Source: Welwitschia mirabilis (lineage: Eukaryota; Gnetophyta; Gnetopsida; Welwitschiales). Taken from it: a stretch of 55,881 nt of DNA. The notes beneath the pieces are model-generated. The model saw nothing but the letters and a program-made list of their open reading frames with translations. It was not told the origin of the DNA and made no database searches. Below, piece after piece: positions 10,741 through 22,040 of this stretch. Made by a program: the position numbers and the translations under genes. Position 1 is the first letter of the stretch, and the number at the start of each line of letters is the position of its first letter. The stretch is taken from NCBI GenBank assembly GCA_051453625.1, contig JBOZIK010000001.1, positions 176,960,656 to 177,016,536 on the forward strand, written 5' to 3'.

Positions 10741-11439
10741 CTAAGCTTCATGTTGCTCAAAGATGTTATCTACATTATGTTTATTACAGACATTTACCAA
10801 CTCCTAGGTATGGTTTTGAACAAGGCTATCATATTCTTTTTACATGAATTTTCTCTAATTATCATGTTGAATGGAATCTTTAAATGTGATTGGTTTACCA
10901 TCAAATATCAAGTGGAGCTCATCATCATCATTATTATGAGATGTATGTGAGCTTTATCTGATTCCAATTTTATCCTTTTCATTATCATAGACATCTTAGA
11001 GAATAAACTGCAACTAGGTATTTTGACATCATCTCTACCTAGCATTAACTTCTTCTTCATTTGGAGAATCCATTGAATTTTTTCTAAAACCATGATCAAG
11101 CATGGTAAGAGCACTAAAATGCTTAATTCCTATAGGTTGCAAAGTGGACATACAAATAGGAGAAATTGAGGCATCATTGGTGGTCATATCTTCTACCGCA
11201 GCCAAAGGACATTAATCATGCAACATGGTTACTAGGTTTGATGAAGGAAAAAGCTTTGAGAAATTATATTTATAATCATTGTTCAATGTCTTTGAAAAGA
11301 TGACATTATAAGAAAACATCATCTTGTGATGTTTCAAAAGATATTCTCGAAAGTCCTTCTAATTAATTAGTATTCCCTACAAAAATGCCAATGTGAGCAT
11401 ATGCTCGAAATTTACCATGATGTTCACTTGGGATGGGGA
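10741..11439 (-). pseudogene. Copia-1 integrase C-terminus to RT linker
   Basis: This lies between recognisable integrase and RT blocks of the same element and should code for their linker. No firm motif is readable, and small open stretches in it are not genes. It is listed so that the interval is accounted for. Confidence 0.4.
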
Positions 11440-12100
11440 CATAGCACTTACAATAAAATACACAAAGATGATGGAAATTTGGCTTGAACCCATTCAGCGG
11501 GAGATACTTTATTTTCTATATAATAACTAATGTGGTTCTTAAGATGCATCATTGTATTCACTGTCTCACCTAAAGATAGGTTTAAAAGCCACTAAAATAC
11601 ATCCTAAAATGTGCCACATCCATAATGGTATAATTGAATCGCTCTACAAATCCATTATGTTGTGGCATCTTGGGGTAGGTTTTTAAGTGAAAAATTCCTT
11701 TAGAAGCAAGAAAATCCTTGAACTTAGTAAATGTATATTCACAACCATTATCCTAATGGATACTTTATTCTTGTAATCGGCTTGGTTTTCCATCCTAGTT
11801 TTGAACTTCTTAAAAATATCTAGAGCTTGAGATTTGACGTTGATAAAGTACACCTAAGAAATTTGAATATGATCATTAATAAATGAGATGAAGTACTGAA
11901 ATCCTAGTGGAGAACTATCATTAAATCACATAAATCACTATATATAAGTAAAAGATTATGATTTGCATGCCACTTACTTGGTGCAAACAATTGTCTAGTT
12001 GCTTTGCCCATAATGCATGCTTTACAATGAGGAAAATCTCATCGAATGGCTAGAAGAAGATGATTTCTCACACATGATGTTCAAAGTTCATGGTGTGGGA
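11440..12100 (-). pseudogene. Copia-1 GAG-pre-integrase and integrase core
   Basis: The - strand frames give GFQYFISFINDHIQ (about 11905; the usual F.DD.S/H motif with changes), then SQALDIFKKFKTRMENQ. NGGEYT-like and PQHNGFVER-like blocks follow at about 11760-11630 in shifted frames. Upstream, CHACIMGKATRQLFAP (about 12020) matches the zinc-binding CxxCxxGK block before the integrase core. The D,D-35-E enzyme would insert the element's cDNA; here it is frameshifted and dead. Confidence 0.75.
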
Positions 12101-12408
12101 TGTTGTAATTGAGCATGCCACAACAAGATAGAGAAATATCATCTTGGGAAATTGTGTAGGTTATTTCATGCATTCTGATACACCCTTAAAGACAAGCAAG
12201 GTTTTTATACATGTAGCCTTTTATAACCAACTGATTAGTCCCATTATAAATATCCATGAAGTGCTTTGTCATGGAGATTAAGTGATTTTCTCTTATCAGA
12301 GTTGAAAGAGAAAGAAGATACAACCTCAAGGAAGGTACATATAGAACATGGGAGATGCTTTATAGAGAGAGTGATGTCAAGCCTAAGGTAACTGAACCAA
12401 ACCATTCC

Positions 12409-12990
12409 NNNNNNNNNNNNNNNNNNNNNNNNNNNNNNNNNNNNNNNNNNNNNNNNNNNNNNNNNNNNNNNNNNNNNNNNNNNNNNNNNNNNNNNNNNNN
12501 NNNNNNNNNNNNNNNNNNNNNNNNNNNNNNNNNNNNNNNNNNNNNNNNNNNNNNNNNNNNNNNNNNNNNNNNNNNNNNNNNNNNNNNNNNNNNNNNNNNN
12601 NNNNNNNNNNNNNNNNNNNNNNNNNNNNNNNNNNNNNNNNNNNNNNNNNNNNNNNNNNNNNNNNNNNNNNNNNNNNNNNNNNNNNNNNNNNNNNNNNNNN
12701 NNNNNNNNNNNNNNNNNNNNNNNNNNNNNNNNNNNNNNNNNNNNNNNNNNNNNNNNNNNNNNNNNNNNNNNNNNNNNNNNNNNNNNNNNNNNNNNNNNNN
12801 NNNNNNNNNNNNNNNNNNNNNNNNNNNNNNNNNNNNNNNNNNNNNNNNNNNNNNNNNNNNNNNNNNNNNNNNNNNNNNNNNNNNNNNNNNNNNNNNNNNN
12901 NNNNNNNNNNNNNNNNNNNNNNNNNNNNNNNNNNNNNNNNNNNNNNNNNNNNNNNNNNNNNNNNNNNNNNNNNNNNNNNNNNNNNNNNNN
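12409..12990. other. Assembly gap (582 N) flanked by a short direct repeat
   Basis: ACTGAACCAAACC ends the left side (12391-12403) and opens the right side (12991-13003). The gap lies within the copia-1 protease to pre-integrase interval. Either a tandem repeat or overlapping contig ends could explain the repeated edge. Confidence 0.9.
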
Positions 12991-13480
12991 ACTGAACCAA
13001 ACCAGTCCACAAGAAATAATGTTCTATTTTTCAGATATACATGACTTAGTGCTTTGACATAAGTATCGAAATAATCATACTTATAAGTCATGTAATCATT
13101 TACACCTGTCTCAAGAATCTATGTCTCATCTTGAGGTATGTGCTCAGTCATACTAATGAAATCAAAGTTTTTAAAAAAACCATTGATTTCAAATTATTCA
13201 AGATTTTAAATAAAGCAAACTCTTCTATTACTGCATTTGCGTATGAATTAGATTTGATCTTTTTCTAAGAAATCCTAGAGAAATCTATGGTATGACCTTG
13301 TCTTTCACGCTGTGAGCATTGATATTTGTTTTTCTTCAGAGTAACGGTTTTCTGATTTAGTTTTTTCTTTTGTTGAAACTGATTATGATAAAGTGGCATA
13401 GTAGATTATTGTTCCTATGGAGCCTTTTCTTTATCATTAGGCTTATGTTTAGGCTAATGAGCTTTATTTGTTAACTATTT
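12991..13480 (-). pseudogene. Copia-1 zinc knuckle and protease region
   Basis: The - strand gives KYQCSQRERQGHT (about 13330), a CCHC-knuckle-like block with missing cysteines. A stretch in the position of the copia aspartic protease follows. The DSGA motif itself is not visible. The assignment rests mostly on position between gag and integrase. Confidence 0.45.
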
Positions 13481-13486
13481 GTTTTG

Positions 13487-14190
13487 TCATAGAGGACCAC
13501 AAGAATAAGAAACTTTAAATGTTATATCAGAAGATGAAGAACTTGTGAAGTTAAATTGCACTTTTGCATTAATAAGATCCTTACTGAGTGTGTCAAAGTT
13601 CATGTTATGTAGCTTTTTACTTCCATGAAGAGATAGAATATAGCTACAAAGAGATGAATCCTTCAAACAGCAATGAACCAAGTTGATGTAATAAATGCAC
13701 ACTTGATTCTTTGGGTCTATCTCAACAATATTCACCTTAATATCCATCATCTAAGCTATAAGCTAACATATTTTATCTTTCTTATAATGAAGGACATTCA
13801 TGCTAGTAATGAGGCTGATCAATTCTAGGTCATTCTTTTCATAAAATGCGTCCCATAAAGTTTAATAGTTTGTATAACTTGACTTACTTCTATTAACTAG
13901 ATTTTTATACAGAATGGCCACTAATTTTTGCGTGATCTCTGTGAGCTTTCTATCAAAGGCTTCCCATGCATCTTCTTCATCTTAGTTTTGAAAAGGAACA
14001 TGTGATTTATCAAAAAAAATTCTATCAAATCCATAAATGCATATTGTAGACATAAGATCTTCATTTCATTCCTCCCAATTCTGATCATTATGTAAAGTCA
14101 CCTTGATGTTGGTTATCATTCCTGTACTCAATACTAGCATGACGTTGTCTAGCAAGATCTGAAATCTACCTTTTGATGTTAAAGCCATGA
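13487..14190 (-). pseudogene. Copia-1 gag
   Basis: From a possible start at 14190 (MALTSKGRFQILLDNVM) the frame passes through HNDQNWEE, DAWEAFDRKLTEITQ, TLWDAFYEKNDLELI and LHGSKKLHNMNFDTLSKDLI to a Ser-rich tail at 13487. The layout of a small alpha-helical capsid protein of the copia gag (UBN2-like) type fits, and the position just upstream of protease supports it. At least four stops occur. The last 87 codons (13750-13487) are open. Confidence 0.6.
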
Positions 14191-14707
14191 TGAATTCTGA
14201 GAGAAGATAAAAGAAGTTTAACAAGTTATAAGGTAAAGTCAAACTCTAAAGGGATCTCACTTACATCCACTACTGAAAGTGATCTATCTTTCACATAAAG
14301 AAATCCTGTAAAAACCCTAAAACAAAAAAGACAAGGAAAAATGAAGACAATGGTATAGTCACAGGAAAAGGAAGCTTGCTCTTATCCATAGTTTCAAGTG
14401 ATATATTCAAGTCACAATGCAAGAGATAAAGGTCACAATGAAGAGGTTTAAACACAATAAAAGGGAATCATCCCATAATTTCAACTGATTTATCCAGACT
14501 ACAAAGTGTGATAAAGCTAAGAACCCCCCCAAACTATTGAAATACTATGTGCATGAAAGGGGAAAAAAGGTAATTTGTTAAAATCTCTTGATGTGTGCAA
14601 GATAAATTTTACAAAGGGGCCTAGATTTGATTAATGTGATGAAAATGGTGAAATTAGTTAATTTTAGGTCTGCTTCCAAATTCAATTGTGGTCATGCTCC
14701 TTCCAAG
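14191..14707. other. Leader of copia-1 or unrelated AT-rich DNA
   Basis: The 5' leader and LTR of copia-1 should lie here, but no PBS or LTR pair could be found. A C-run occurs at 14524-14530. Confidence 0.35.
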
Positions 14708-14744
14708 GGTAGTTACCTGTTATCTTATAAATAGTAAAAAAACA
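14708..14744 (+). repeat. 37-bp direct repeat at gap edge, left copy
   Basis: Identical to 15657-15693 on the far side of the 910-N gap. It probably marks two contig ends that overlap. Confidence 0.9.
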
Positions 14745-14746
14745 CG

Positions 14747-15656
14747 NNNNNNNNNNNNNNNNNNNNNNNNNNNNNNNNNNNNNNNNNNNNNNNNNNNNNN
14801 NNNNNNNNNNNNNNNNNNNNNNNNNNNNNNNNNNNNNNNNNNNNNNNNNNNNNNNNNNNNNNNNNNNNNNNNNNNNNNNNNNNNNNNNNNNNNNNNNNNN
14901 NNNNNNNNNNNNNNNNNNNNNNNNNNNNNNNNNNNNNNNNNNNNNNNNNNNNNNNNNNNNNNNNNNNNNNNNNNNNNNNNNNNNNNNNNNNNNNNNNNNN
15001 NNNNNNNNNNNNNNNNNNNNNNNNNNNNNNNNNNNNNNNNNNNNNNNNNNNNNNNNNNNNNNNNNNNNNNNNNNNNNNNNNNNNNNNNNNNNNNNNNNNN
15101 NNNNNNNNNNNNNNNNNNNNNNNNNNNNNNNNNNNNNNNNNNNNNNNNNNNNNNNNNNNNNNNNNNNNNNNNNNNNNNNNNNNNNNNNNNNNNNNNNNNN
15201 NNNNNNNNNNNNNNNNNNNNNNNNNNNNNNNNNNNNNNNNNNNNNNNNNNNNNNNNNNNNNNNNNNNNNNNNNNNNNNNNNNNNNNNNNNNNNNNNNNNN
15301 NNNNNNNNNNNNNNNNNNNNNNNNNNNNNNNNNNNNNNNNNNNNNNNNNNNNNNNNNNNNNNNNNNNNNNNNNNNNNNNNNNNNNNNNNNNNNNNNNNNN
15401 NNNNNNNNNNNNNNNNNNNNNNNNNNNNNNNNNNNNNNNNNNNNNNNNNNNNNNNNNNNNNNNNNNNNNNNNNNNNNNNNNNNNNNNNNNNNNNNNNNNN
15501 NNNNNNNNNNNNNNNNNNNNNNNNNNNNNNNNNNNNNNNNNNNNNNNNNNNNNNNNNNNNNNNNNNNNNNNNNNNNNNNNNNNNNNNNNNNNNNNNNNNN
15601 NNNNNNNNNNNNNNNNNNNNNNNNNNNNNNNNNNNNNNNNNNNNNNNNNNNNNNNN
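14747..15656. other. Assembly gap (910 N), probably spurious
   Basis: The 37 bases before the gap recur exactly right after it, as expected when two overlapping contigs are joined with an estimated gap. A genuine tandem repeat is the alternative. Confidence 0.9.
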
Positions 15657-15693
15657 GGTAGTTACCTGTTATCTTATAAATAGTAAAAAAACA
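15657..15693 (+). repeat. 37-bp direct repeat at gap edge, right copy
   Basis: Exact copy of 14708-14744. Confidence 0.9.
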
Positions 15694-16232
15694 AGTGTGA
15701 ATCACATTGATGGGGCACTCAAGTCTTTAGCTAGTTTCAATCACCTCAACTTTGTGCCTTTCTTAAGGGAATATACTGTGTAATTTTGGTAATCTACTTA
15801 TATCTTTGAGTTAGTAATTTTTAAGTTTTTATTAAGCCTGTGTCCTTCTAATGATGAAGTCCAAGGGAACCCTACCACTGTGCCTTAGACTTCACTCAAT
15901 ATACCTTTGATTACTAAGGCATACATAGGAATTTGAATGTCTAATCACCTAGGACGTTTCTACTTAACAGATATATGGCTATTCGTAGGGCTTGAACTTC
16001 ATAGTTATGGTAGTTAAGACTATGCAATAAGCTTCAAAAGGCAATGTAAAGTCCAACACGAATATCTATCTATGTAAGGCTTCTCGTGCTTGCCGCCAAC
16101 CAAAACTTAGTGTTAGTGAAATATGTTTAAGTGTTTAGAGTGAATGGTAATTTCCCTTTTTAAAACCTCAAACACAACTTCAAACTTACAAACTTAAGTG
16201 TGTTGAAATAGCAAGAAATAAAAAAAAAAAAA

Positions 16233-16237
<5 letters not shown>
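15694..16237. other. Unique-looking DNA, nothing recognised
   Basis: Less AT-biased than its surroundings, but no domain, repeat or RNA gene could be supported. Confidence 0.4.
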
Positions 16238-16277
<40 letters not shown>

Positions 16278-17231
16278 NNNNNNNNNNNNNNNNNNNNNNN
16301 NNNNNNNNNNNNNNNNNNNNNNNNNNNNNNNNNNNNNNNNNNNNNNNNNNNNNNNNNNNNNNNNNNNNNNNNNNNNNNNNNNNNNNNNNNNNNNNNNNNN
16401 NNNNNNNNNNNNNNNNNNNNNNNNNNNNNNNNNNNNNNNNNNNNNNNNNNNNNNNNNNNNNNNNNNNNNNNNNNNNNNNNNNNNNNNNNNNNNNNNNNNN
16501 NNNNNNNNNNNNNNNNNNNNNNNNNNNNNNNNNNNNNNNNNNNNNNNNNNNNNNNNNNNNNNNNNNNNNNNNNNNNNNNNNNNNNNNNNNNNNNNNNNNN
16601 NNNNNNNNNNNNNNNNNNNNNNNNNNNNNNNNNNNNNNNNNNNNNNNNNNNNNNNNNNNNNNNNNNNNNNNNNNNNNNNNNNNNNNNNNNNNNNNNNNNN
16701 NNNNNNNNNNNNNNNNNNNNNNNNNNNNNNNNNNNNNNNNNNNNNNNNNNNNNNNNNNNNNNNNNNNNNNNNNNNNNNNNNNNNNNNNNNNNNNNNNNNN
16801 NNNNNNNNNNNNNNNNNNNNNNNNNNNNNNNNNNNNNNNNNNNNNNNNNNNNNNNNNNNNNNNNNNNNNNNNNNNNNNNNNNNNNNNNNNNNNNNNNNNN
16901 NNNNNNNNNNNNNNNNNNNNNNNNNNNNNNNNNNNNNNNNNNNNNNNNNNNNNNNNNNNNNNNNNNNNNNNNNNNNNNNNNNNNNNNNNNNNNNNNNNNN
17001 NNNNNNNNNNNNNNNNNNNNNNNNNNNNNNNNNNNNNNNNNNNNNNNNNNNNNNNNNNNNNNNNNNNNNNNNNNNNNNNNNNNNNNNNNNNNNNNNNNNN
17101 NNNNNNNNNNNNNNNNNNNNNNNNNNNNNNNNNNNNNNNNNNNNNNNNNNNNNNNNNNNNNNNNNNNNNNNNNNNNNNNNNNNNNNNNNNNNNNNNNNNN
17201 NNNNNNNNNNNNNNNNNNNNNNNNNNNNNNN

Positions 17232-17298
<67 letters not shown>

Positions 17299-17310
17299 CA
17301 CACACACACA
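16238..17310 (+). repeat. (AC)n microsatellite spanning an assembly gap
   Basis: (AC)n at 16238-16277 runs into 954 N (16278-17231) and resumes at 17232. It is followed by (GA)n at 17282-17297 and a further (AC)n to 17310. The gap is bounded on both sides by the same dinucleotide, so it is a microsatellite assembly break. The three long Cys-Val frames across it are artefacts. Confidence 0.9.
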
Positions 17311-17889
17311 TGCAAAAATAAGGTTTAATTTGGTATAGTTAAGCTGAGTGAATTTTGCTTAACATCCCAACTTAGCTTAATCTATCCAAATCATAGAGCC
17401 GAGTCTTATGAGGTAGAAAATCAAGTCAACTAGATCTTGCTACTCATCCCAAATTTAACTTGATGAGAAAAAAAGAAAAAAATAAAGGTCAAAAGCTTAC
17501 AATGATTTAAAAAATGCCTAGAAACCTTAAAAAAGCATTAAAAAGCACTCAAAACAGCGAGTTTTGAGCTCACAAAAGTAAAACTTGCCCCAGAAAACTC
17601 AAAAACCTTGAATAAAGGATCGAAAAAACAAAAAAAGCTAAAAATACCCTATGTGTGCCCAAAAAAAAAAAAGTAATTGCTCAATAGGTTAACTAAATAC
17701 ATGTGTAGCAAAACAGACTATGGCTGAGTAGTCTTACATGTGTTCAATCAAAATTTTAAAAAACACAGACAATCACTTTTTTAAAGCTCGAATCAGTGAT
17801 CATTTTGTTAAAGATGAATTCCTCTAGTACTATACCAAGCTTGGCGCCCGTGAAAATAGTTGTCAATAATAAAAAAGAAGCTTTGCAGA
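17311..17889. other. A-rich DNA, nothing recognised
   Basis: Many A-runs. A TTGGCGCCC motif at 17841-17849 marks the approach to the GC-rich island. No gene is visible. Confidence 0.4.
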
Positions 17890-18495
17890 CTAATAATAAT
17901 CTGATATGCAGTTGTGGGTAGCAGGCGGACGACAAGCGAGGATAGCAGATGATGCGGACTAGCCACATCGCACCGGGCCGCTAGCGAAGAATAGCTACGG
18001 GCTTGCACAGCAGGTGGACTACGGGCAAGGCGCAGGAAGCAAGCACGAGATTACAAACACAATGCCAGAATAACGAGCAAGGAGAGGTGACAGATGGCAG
18101 CCAGCAAGTCAGACTGACGTCGGACTAACGTCTAGAGCACCGAAAAAGTGCGCCGGTGCTGTTTCAGCAGTGAGGGAGTTGGAAGGAGGAGAGAAGAAGG
18201 TGGAGGCACAAGGATGGAAGGAAGCACGACGCGGACAGACTGCACTGGTGGAGAAAAGAGGCCGATTACAGTTGCGGAGACAGCCGGACACCACAGGCCA
18301 ATAGTAAGAGCACCGATGGTGGAGCGCAGCACGGACATGCGTGCACCAGAAGCAAGCAGGCAGATGGACAGGTGCACACAGGAGGTCCTTCGGTGGACTA
18401 CGCAGGCAGTGGAGAATACAGGTGGCCGCTGCGATGCAGAGACGGTACGTGCGAGGAACAGATGCCAGTGGAGTGCGATCAAACTACGCAGATCA
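17890..18495 (-). other. GC- and CpG-rich island of unknown nature
   Basis: About 600 bases are abruptly GC-rich, with many CpG and CAG/CTG-like triplets, inside very AT-rich DNA. Long open stretches exist on both strands (116 codons at 18482-18132 -, 132 codons at 18148-18546 +). They are of low complexity (Pro/Ser/Ala/Val or Arg/Glu/Gly rich) and match no family I know, so base composition alone may keep them open. On the - strand a TTGGTATAGTA motif (about 17830-17840) slightly resembles an LTR-element primer site, so this may be a retrotransposon LTR or leader. Confidence 0.4.
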
Positions 18496-18821
18496 ATAGT
18501 GACTAAAAAAAGTCAAACCCCTCTTCTTCAAAACAAATCAAAATAAATTTAAAAAAATGCCTTTTCAAAAAGGCAAAAATATTTATATAATAATTTTTTA
18601 TATTGAAAAAAACTTTTTAAAAATTATTTTTAAAGGAAAATAATCCTTTAAAACCACAAAAAATGCTTTTAAAAAAATGACTCAAAGAAGTTGAAAGAAG
18701 GCCCAAGCAGGGCCCTAGAACCTCTAAGAATCTAAGCAGGCTACAAGAAGCTCAGGAGTAGCGAGGAAGCTCTAATGAAAAGTCTCCAAAGCTCTAACAC
18801 TAGTTATAGATTATGACAAAA
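18496..18821. other. A-rich DNA, nothing recognised
   Basis: A/T homopolymer-rich to about 18680, then ordinary. No feature is supported. Confidence 0.4.
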
Positions 18822-19140
18822 ACTACAAACTAATAGAGGACTTAAGTGAATTAAAGTCTAAAGGGGTGGAGTGAAGTGGAGTGAATTGAAGTCTAGTTAA
18901 GTGGAGTGGAGTGAACTAAAGACAACTTGCAATGAACTTATAATGGGAAAAATGCAACATGAGATCGCTAGAGAAAGGACTTACAATTAACTAAGGCTCA
19001 ACAAAAGTTTGAGTGAATGGACAAAATGTGGCCAAGTGTCACAACAAGATGAGTAAGACAAAAATAAGGTAAAGCTAAGGTTTTCTAAGGAAAATAAATT
19101 CTAAGGTGTATGACCATAGTATAAGACCTTTATGCCCTAG
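18822..19140 (+). repeat. Dispersed repeat A, copy 2
   Basis: Collinear with 3717-4024 in the same orientation. It ends immediately before copia-2, so it may be the 5' LTR/leader portion of that element. Confidence 0.65.
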
Positions 19141-19189
19141 CACAAAACTAATAGTCCCATTAAAGAAAGTCAAAATTTATGAAATTAAA

Positions 19190-20100
19190 ACTCTTATTGT
19201 ATAAAAAATAATGTTGAGAGGTTCTAAAAATTTCCTAGCATGGACTAGGACGATAGAGATGTATTTAAATGCAAAATATCTATAGAACTTAATTTATGCA
19301 GACTTAATATGTCTAATAAGATGACCTAGATGTTAAATAAGCATGTGAGATACAATATGGCATAGACCATGGATTCACATATTGCTGTTGGAATAAGCAA
19401 AGACTAGATGACTTTTGTGGTGTGGAAAAAGCTAAGAGAAGTATGTGATGTTAGGAATGATTCTCGATTCATGTTCATCATCATAAAACTAGAAAACTCA
19501 AATCAAAATCATACTAATCCAATATCCATTATGATATATAGGTTAACCAACCTGTAGTGATAATTAATGCCACAAGGAAAAGGATTTTGATAGAATAACT
19601 TAGAATAATATTTATTAAAATTACTCCCTTCAAATTATGAAGTACTTACAACCTTAATTATGATATAAGAAAGTGTTTTAAGACCTTATTCAATGGAACT
19701 ATGATAAGCCTCATTTATGCTTACAATGTCTCTATGAAAAGTGAAACATTCATAGGTTATAAGCCTCATTTATGCTTACAATGTCTCTATGAAAAGTGAA
19801 ACATTCATAGGTTGCTCAAACATGATACTTATGGCTTAAGAGAAGAATTAAGATAAGTAAAGATTCAAAAGCAGTTTCTTCAACTACAGATGCATAAGAC
19901 GCATGGTGGTAGAATGCAAGAAGCTATGGAATGAAGAGCATATTGAGAAAAATAAAGCCAAATATTTTGAAAATAAAAATTCTAAAATAAAATGAAAAAG
20001 AAAGGGTAAGAAAAGGAATTATATCTCCACTGTTAAATATAAAATGTGCCTTGTCAATATACTTAACAATAACATTAATGTAATGAATGATGATAGTTTT
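19190..20100 (+). pseudogene. Copia-2 gag remnant
   Basis: A strongly decayed region upstream of the protease block, disrupted by a perfect 55-bp duplication. Readable pieces include a DKPHLCLQCLYEK stretch. Assigned as gag mainly by position. Confidence 0.45.
19704..19813 (+). repeat. Perfect 55-bp tandem duplication in copia-2
   Basis: 19704-19758 and 19759-19813 are identical. Because 55 is not a multiple of 3 it breaks the reading frame. Perfect identity in otherwise decayed DNA implies a recent slip or an assembly duplication. Confidence 0.9.
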
Positions 20101-20114
20101 GTTAATGGTTACAT

Positions 20115-20575
20115 GCATTGGTACCTTGATTCTAGAAATACTAAAAATGTATGTTATAATTGAGACTTCTTAGCTAATTTTAGAATGGAATAGGATGTGT
20201 TGACGCATGTTGCTAGTAATGAAATCATCATGCTCACAGATGTCAATACCATAACATTAAGTTGTGATGATTAATTCATTACATTACATATTGTCTATTA
20301 TTCTCCATAATTAAAATTTAACTTAATCTCAATATCTGATCTACTACATGATCATGAAGTGCTTTCTAGGAGAGGCAACCAACACGATAAAGTGTCATTT
20401 GATAGTAGTGTAAAAATGATTGATTCACGAAGAAATAAAATGTATCAATTTGAATTGAATATAATATTAGTAACCACTATTGAGATGAGCAAAATTTGGC
20501 ACCATACACATGATCATGTTAACATATAAGCATGTTGGGATATGTAATCAAGGAATGTTAAAATGCTTCCAAAAA
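20115..20575 (+). pseudogene. Copia-2 protease and GAG-pre-integrase region
   Basis: The frame reads LDSRNTKNVC (about 20129; the usual LDSGxTxHV active site with Gly changed to Arg). It continues with HVASNEIIMLTDVNTITLSC, ITLHIVYYSP, KFNLISISDLLHDH, DSRRNKMYQFELN and IWHHTHDHVN, the pre-integrase His block. The order is as in copia polyproteins; stops are scattered. What should follow, the integrase core, is absent. Confidence 0.75.
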
Positions 20576-20639
20576 AGAGATAAAATTGTGTTAGTTTTTA
20601 ATGAGTAAAATATATCGTGTAGAGTATAGGAATCATTAG

Positions 20640-21430
20640 TCTATCACAGGTGATTAAAATAAAATGGATATAACACAATGTTGAAAAGAGAAGTATGAGA
20701 TATTGTTCCACATCCTATAGATGTCAAGAATATAGTGGATTCAAGATGGGTATTTATAGCTAAATCTAATGATAATAGATCTATTGAGAAATGTAAGATG
20801 AGGATTGTTATCAAAAGACTTTCATAGATTAAAGAAATCGACTATGAAGAGACCTTGACTTCCACTACTAGATTGAAAACATTATATATCCTATTACATC
20901 TTACAATTTAAAGAAAATGGAAACTTTACCAAATTGATGTAAAATATTCCTTTTTATACAAGATACTTACTTCTATAATCTATATGAAGTAACTATCAGT
21001 TTTTAAAGTTGGTTTGAAAAATGTGAAATTAATCAAGTTATTGTATGAGTTAAAATAATTATCTATAGTTTGACACTAGGTGCTAGGTAAATTTTTATTA
21101 AATAATAATTGTTAGAAATTTTTCACATGATGTAAATCATTTTATGAAATTAAACAAAATAGAACCTGAACTCTGTATGGCCTTTCATCTAGATGATGTA
21201 ACAGTAATATGTAAAAATGAATAATTATTAATAGAATTCAAAAATCTATTAGCATAAGGATTTGAATTATCAAATATAAGTGAAGCACATCATTACTTGG
21301 GCATAAAGATTGTACAACAACACAGAATAATCCAATGTCTCAAATAAAATATCTAAATGAAATACTTAAAGTGTATTAACTCAAAAAATCAAATAAGATT
21401 TTATTCCATTAAATTTAATTTCTAAAATGT
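20640..21430 (+). pseudogene. Copia-2 reverse transcriptase
   Basis: The frame opens with DIVPHPIDVKNIVDSRWVFI and AKSNDNRSIEKCKMRIVIKR, then IDYEETLTSTTRLKTLYILL and the motif-A region WKLYQIDVKYSFLY. Further on, LSNISEAHHYLGIKIVQQ (about 21265) matches the link toward RNase H. The YVDD box is not clearly readable in the damaged stretch between. Confidence 0.75.
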
Positions 21431-21439
21431 ATGAGTATC

Positions 21440-22040
21440 ATTGCATCTAGATTGATGTCACCTAGTTTTAGATAATTGTTGGAAGATAGTAGTATCTTAC
21501 TAAAACCCCTCCAATTATCTAAATTCCAATGAATCTTTTTTCATAGTTCTTAATGAAATTAAATAAGTACCATATGAGAACTATTCTCCAAATCCTATGA
21601 TATCTTAAAAAGGAAAAAAACTTTGGCCTAACCTTTTAGTAGGCTAATAATTAATTAATTATCTATGCTAACTTCAATTGGATGATGATCTAGTTTTAAA
21701 AAATCCTAAAACTAGTTAAATGATTTATTTAAAAAAGCTCATTATGCTATGGGAAAGCATGATGTAAGATCATGTTTTGAGGTCGATCATGGAAACTGAG
21801 TATTGTGCCTTAGTGAAGTTGTAAAGGAAGTACTTAGCATCCAAAACCTAATTATGACACTAGGTGTCAATGTACAAAAGCCCATTATCTATTCTAATAA
21901 TAAAGCTCCAATCCAAGCTTTAAGGAATTCTATTAAATAGTAGAAATATTAGTTATTTTGAAACACATCTCTTCACTATGTAAAATTATCATGTGTTAGA
22001 AGATTTGATACTGCTTAAGTCCACATTAAATACCCCTAAT
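21440..22040 (+). pseudogene. Copia-2 RNase H
   Basis: Readable blocks include CALVKL-KEVL (about 21805) and GVNVQKPIIYSNNKAPIQAL (about 21860), the TDN/SDN catalytic block with Asp changed to Asn. A SLHYVKLSCVRRF stretch at about 21970 corresponds to the usual HI..HFIRE. Broken by several stops. Confidence 0.65.

Larger units (their letters stand above)
9679..14200 (-). mobile_element. Copia-1: decayed Ty1/copia retrotransposon, internal region
   Basis: Read from right to left, the order is gag (14190-13487), zinc knuckle and protease region (about 13480-12991, then a gap), GAG-pre-integrase and integrase (about 12100-11440), reverse transcriptase and RNase H (about 10740-9679). This gag-PR-IN-RT-RH order is diagnostic of Ty1/copia. 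Stops and frameshifts run throughout. No flanking LTR could be proved. The left edge is cut by LINE-1. Confidence 0.8.

Noticed and set aside
18132-18546. 116- and 132-codon frames in the GC-rich island as genes
   Set aside because: Low complexity on both strands, no domain, and high GC lowers stop frequency by itself.
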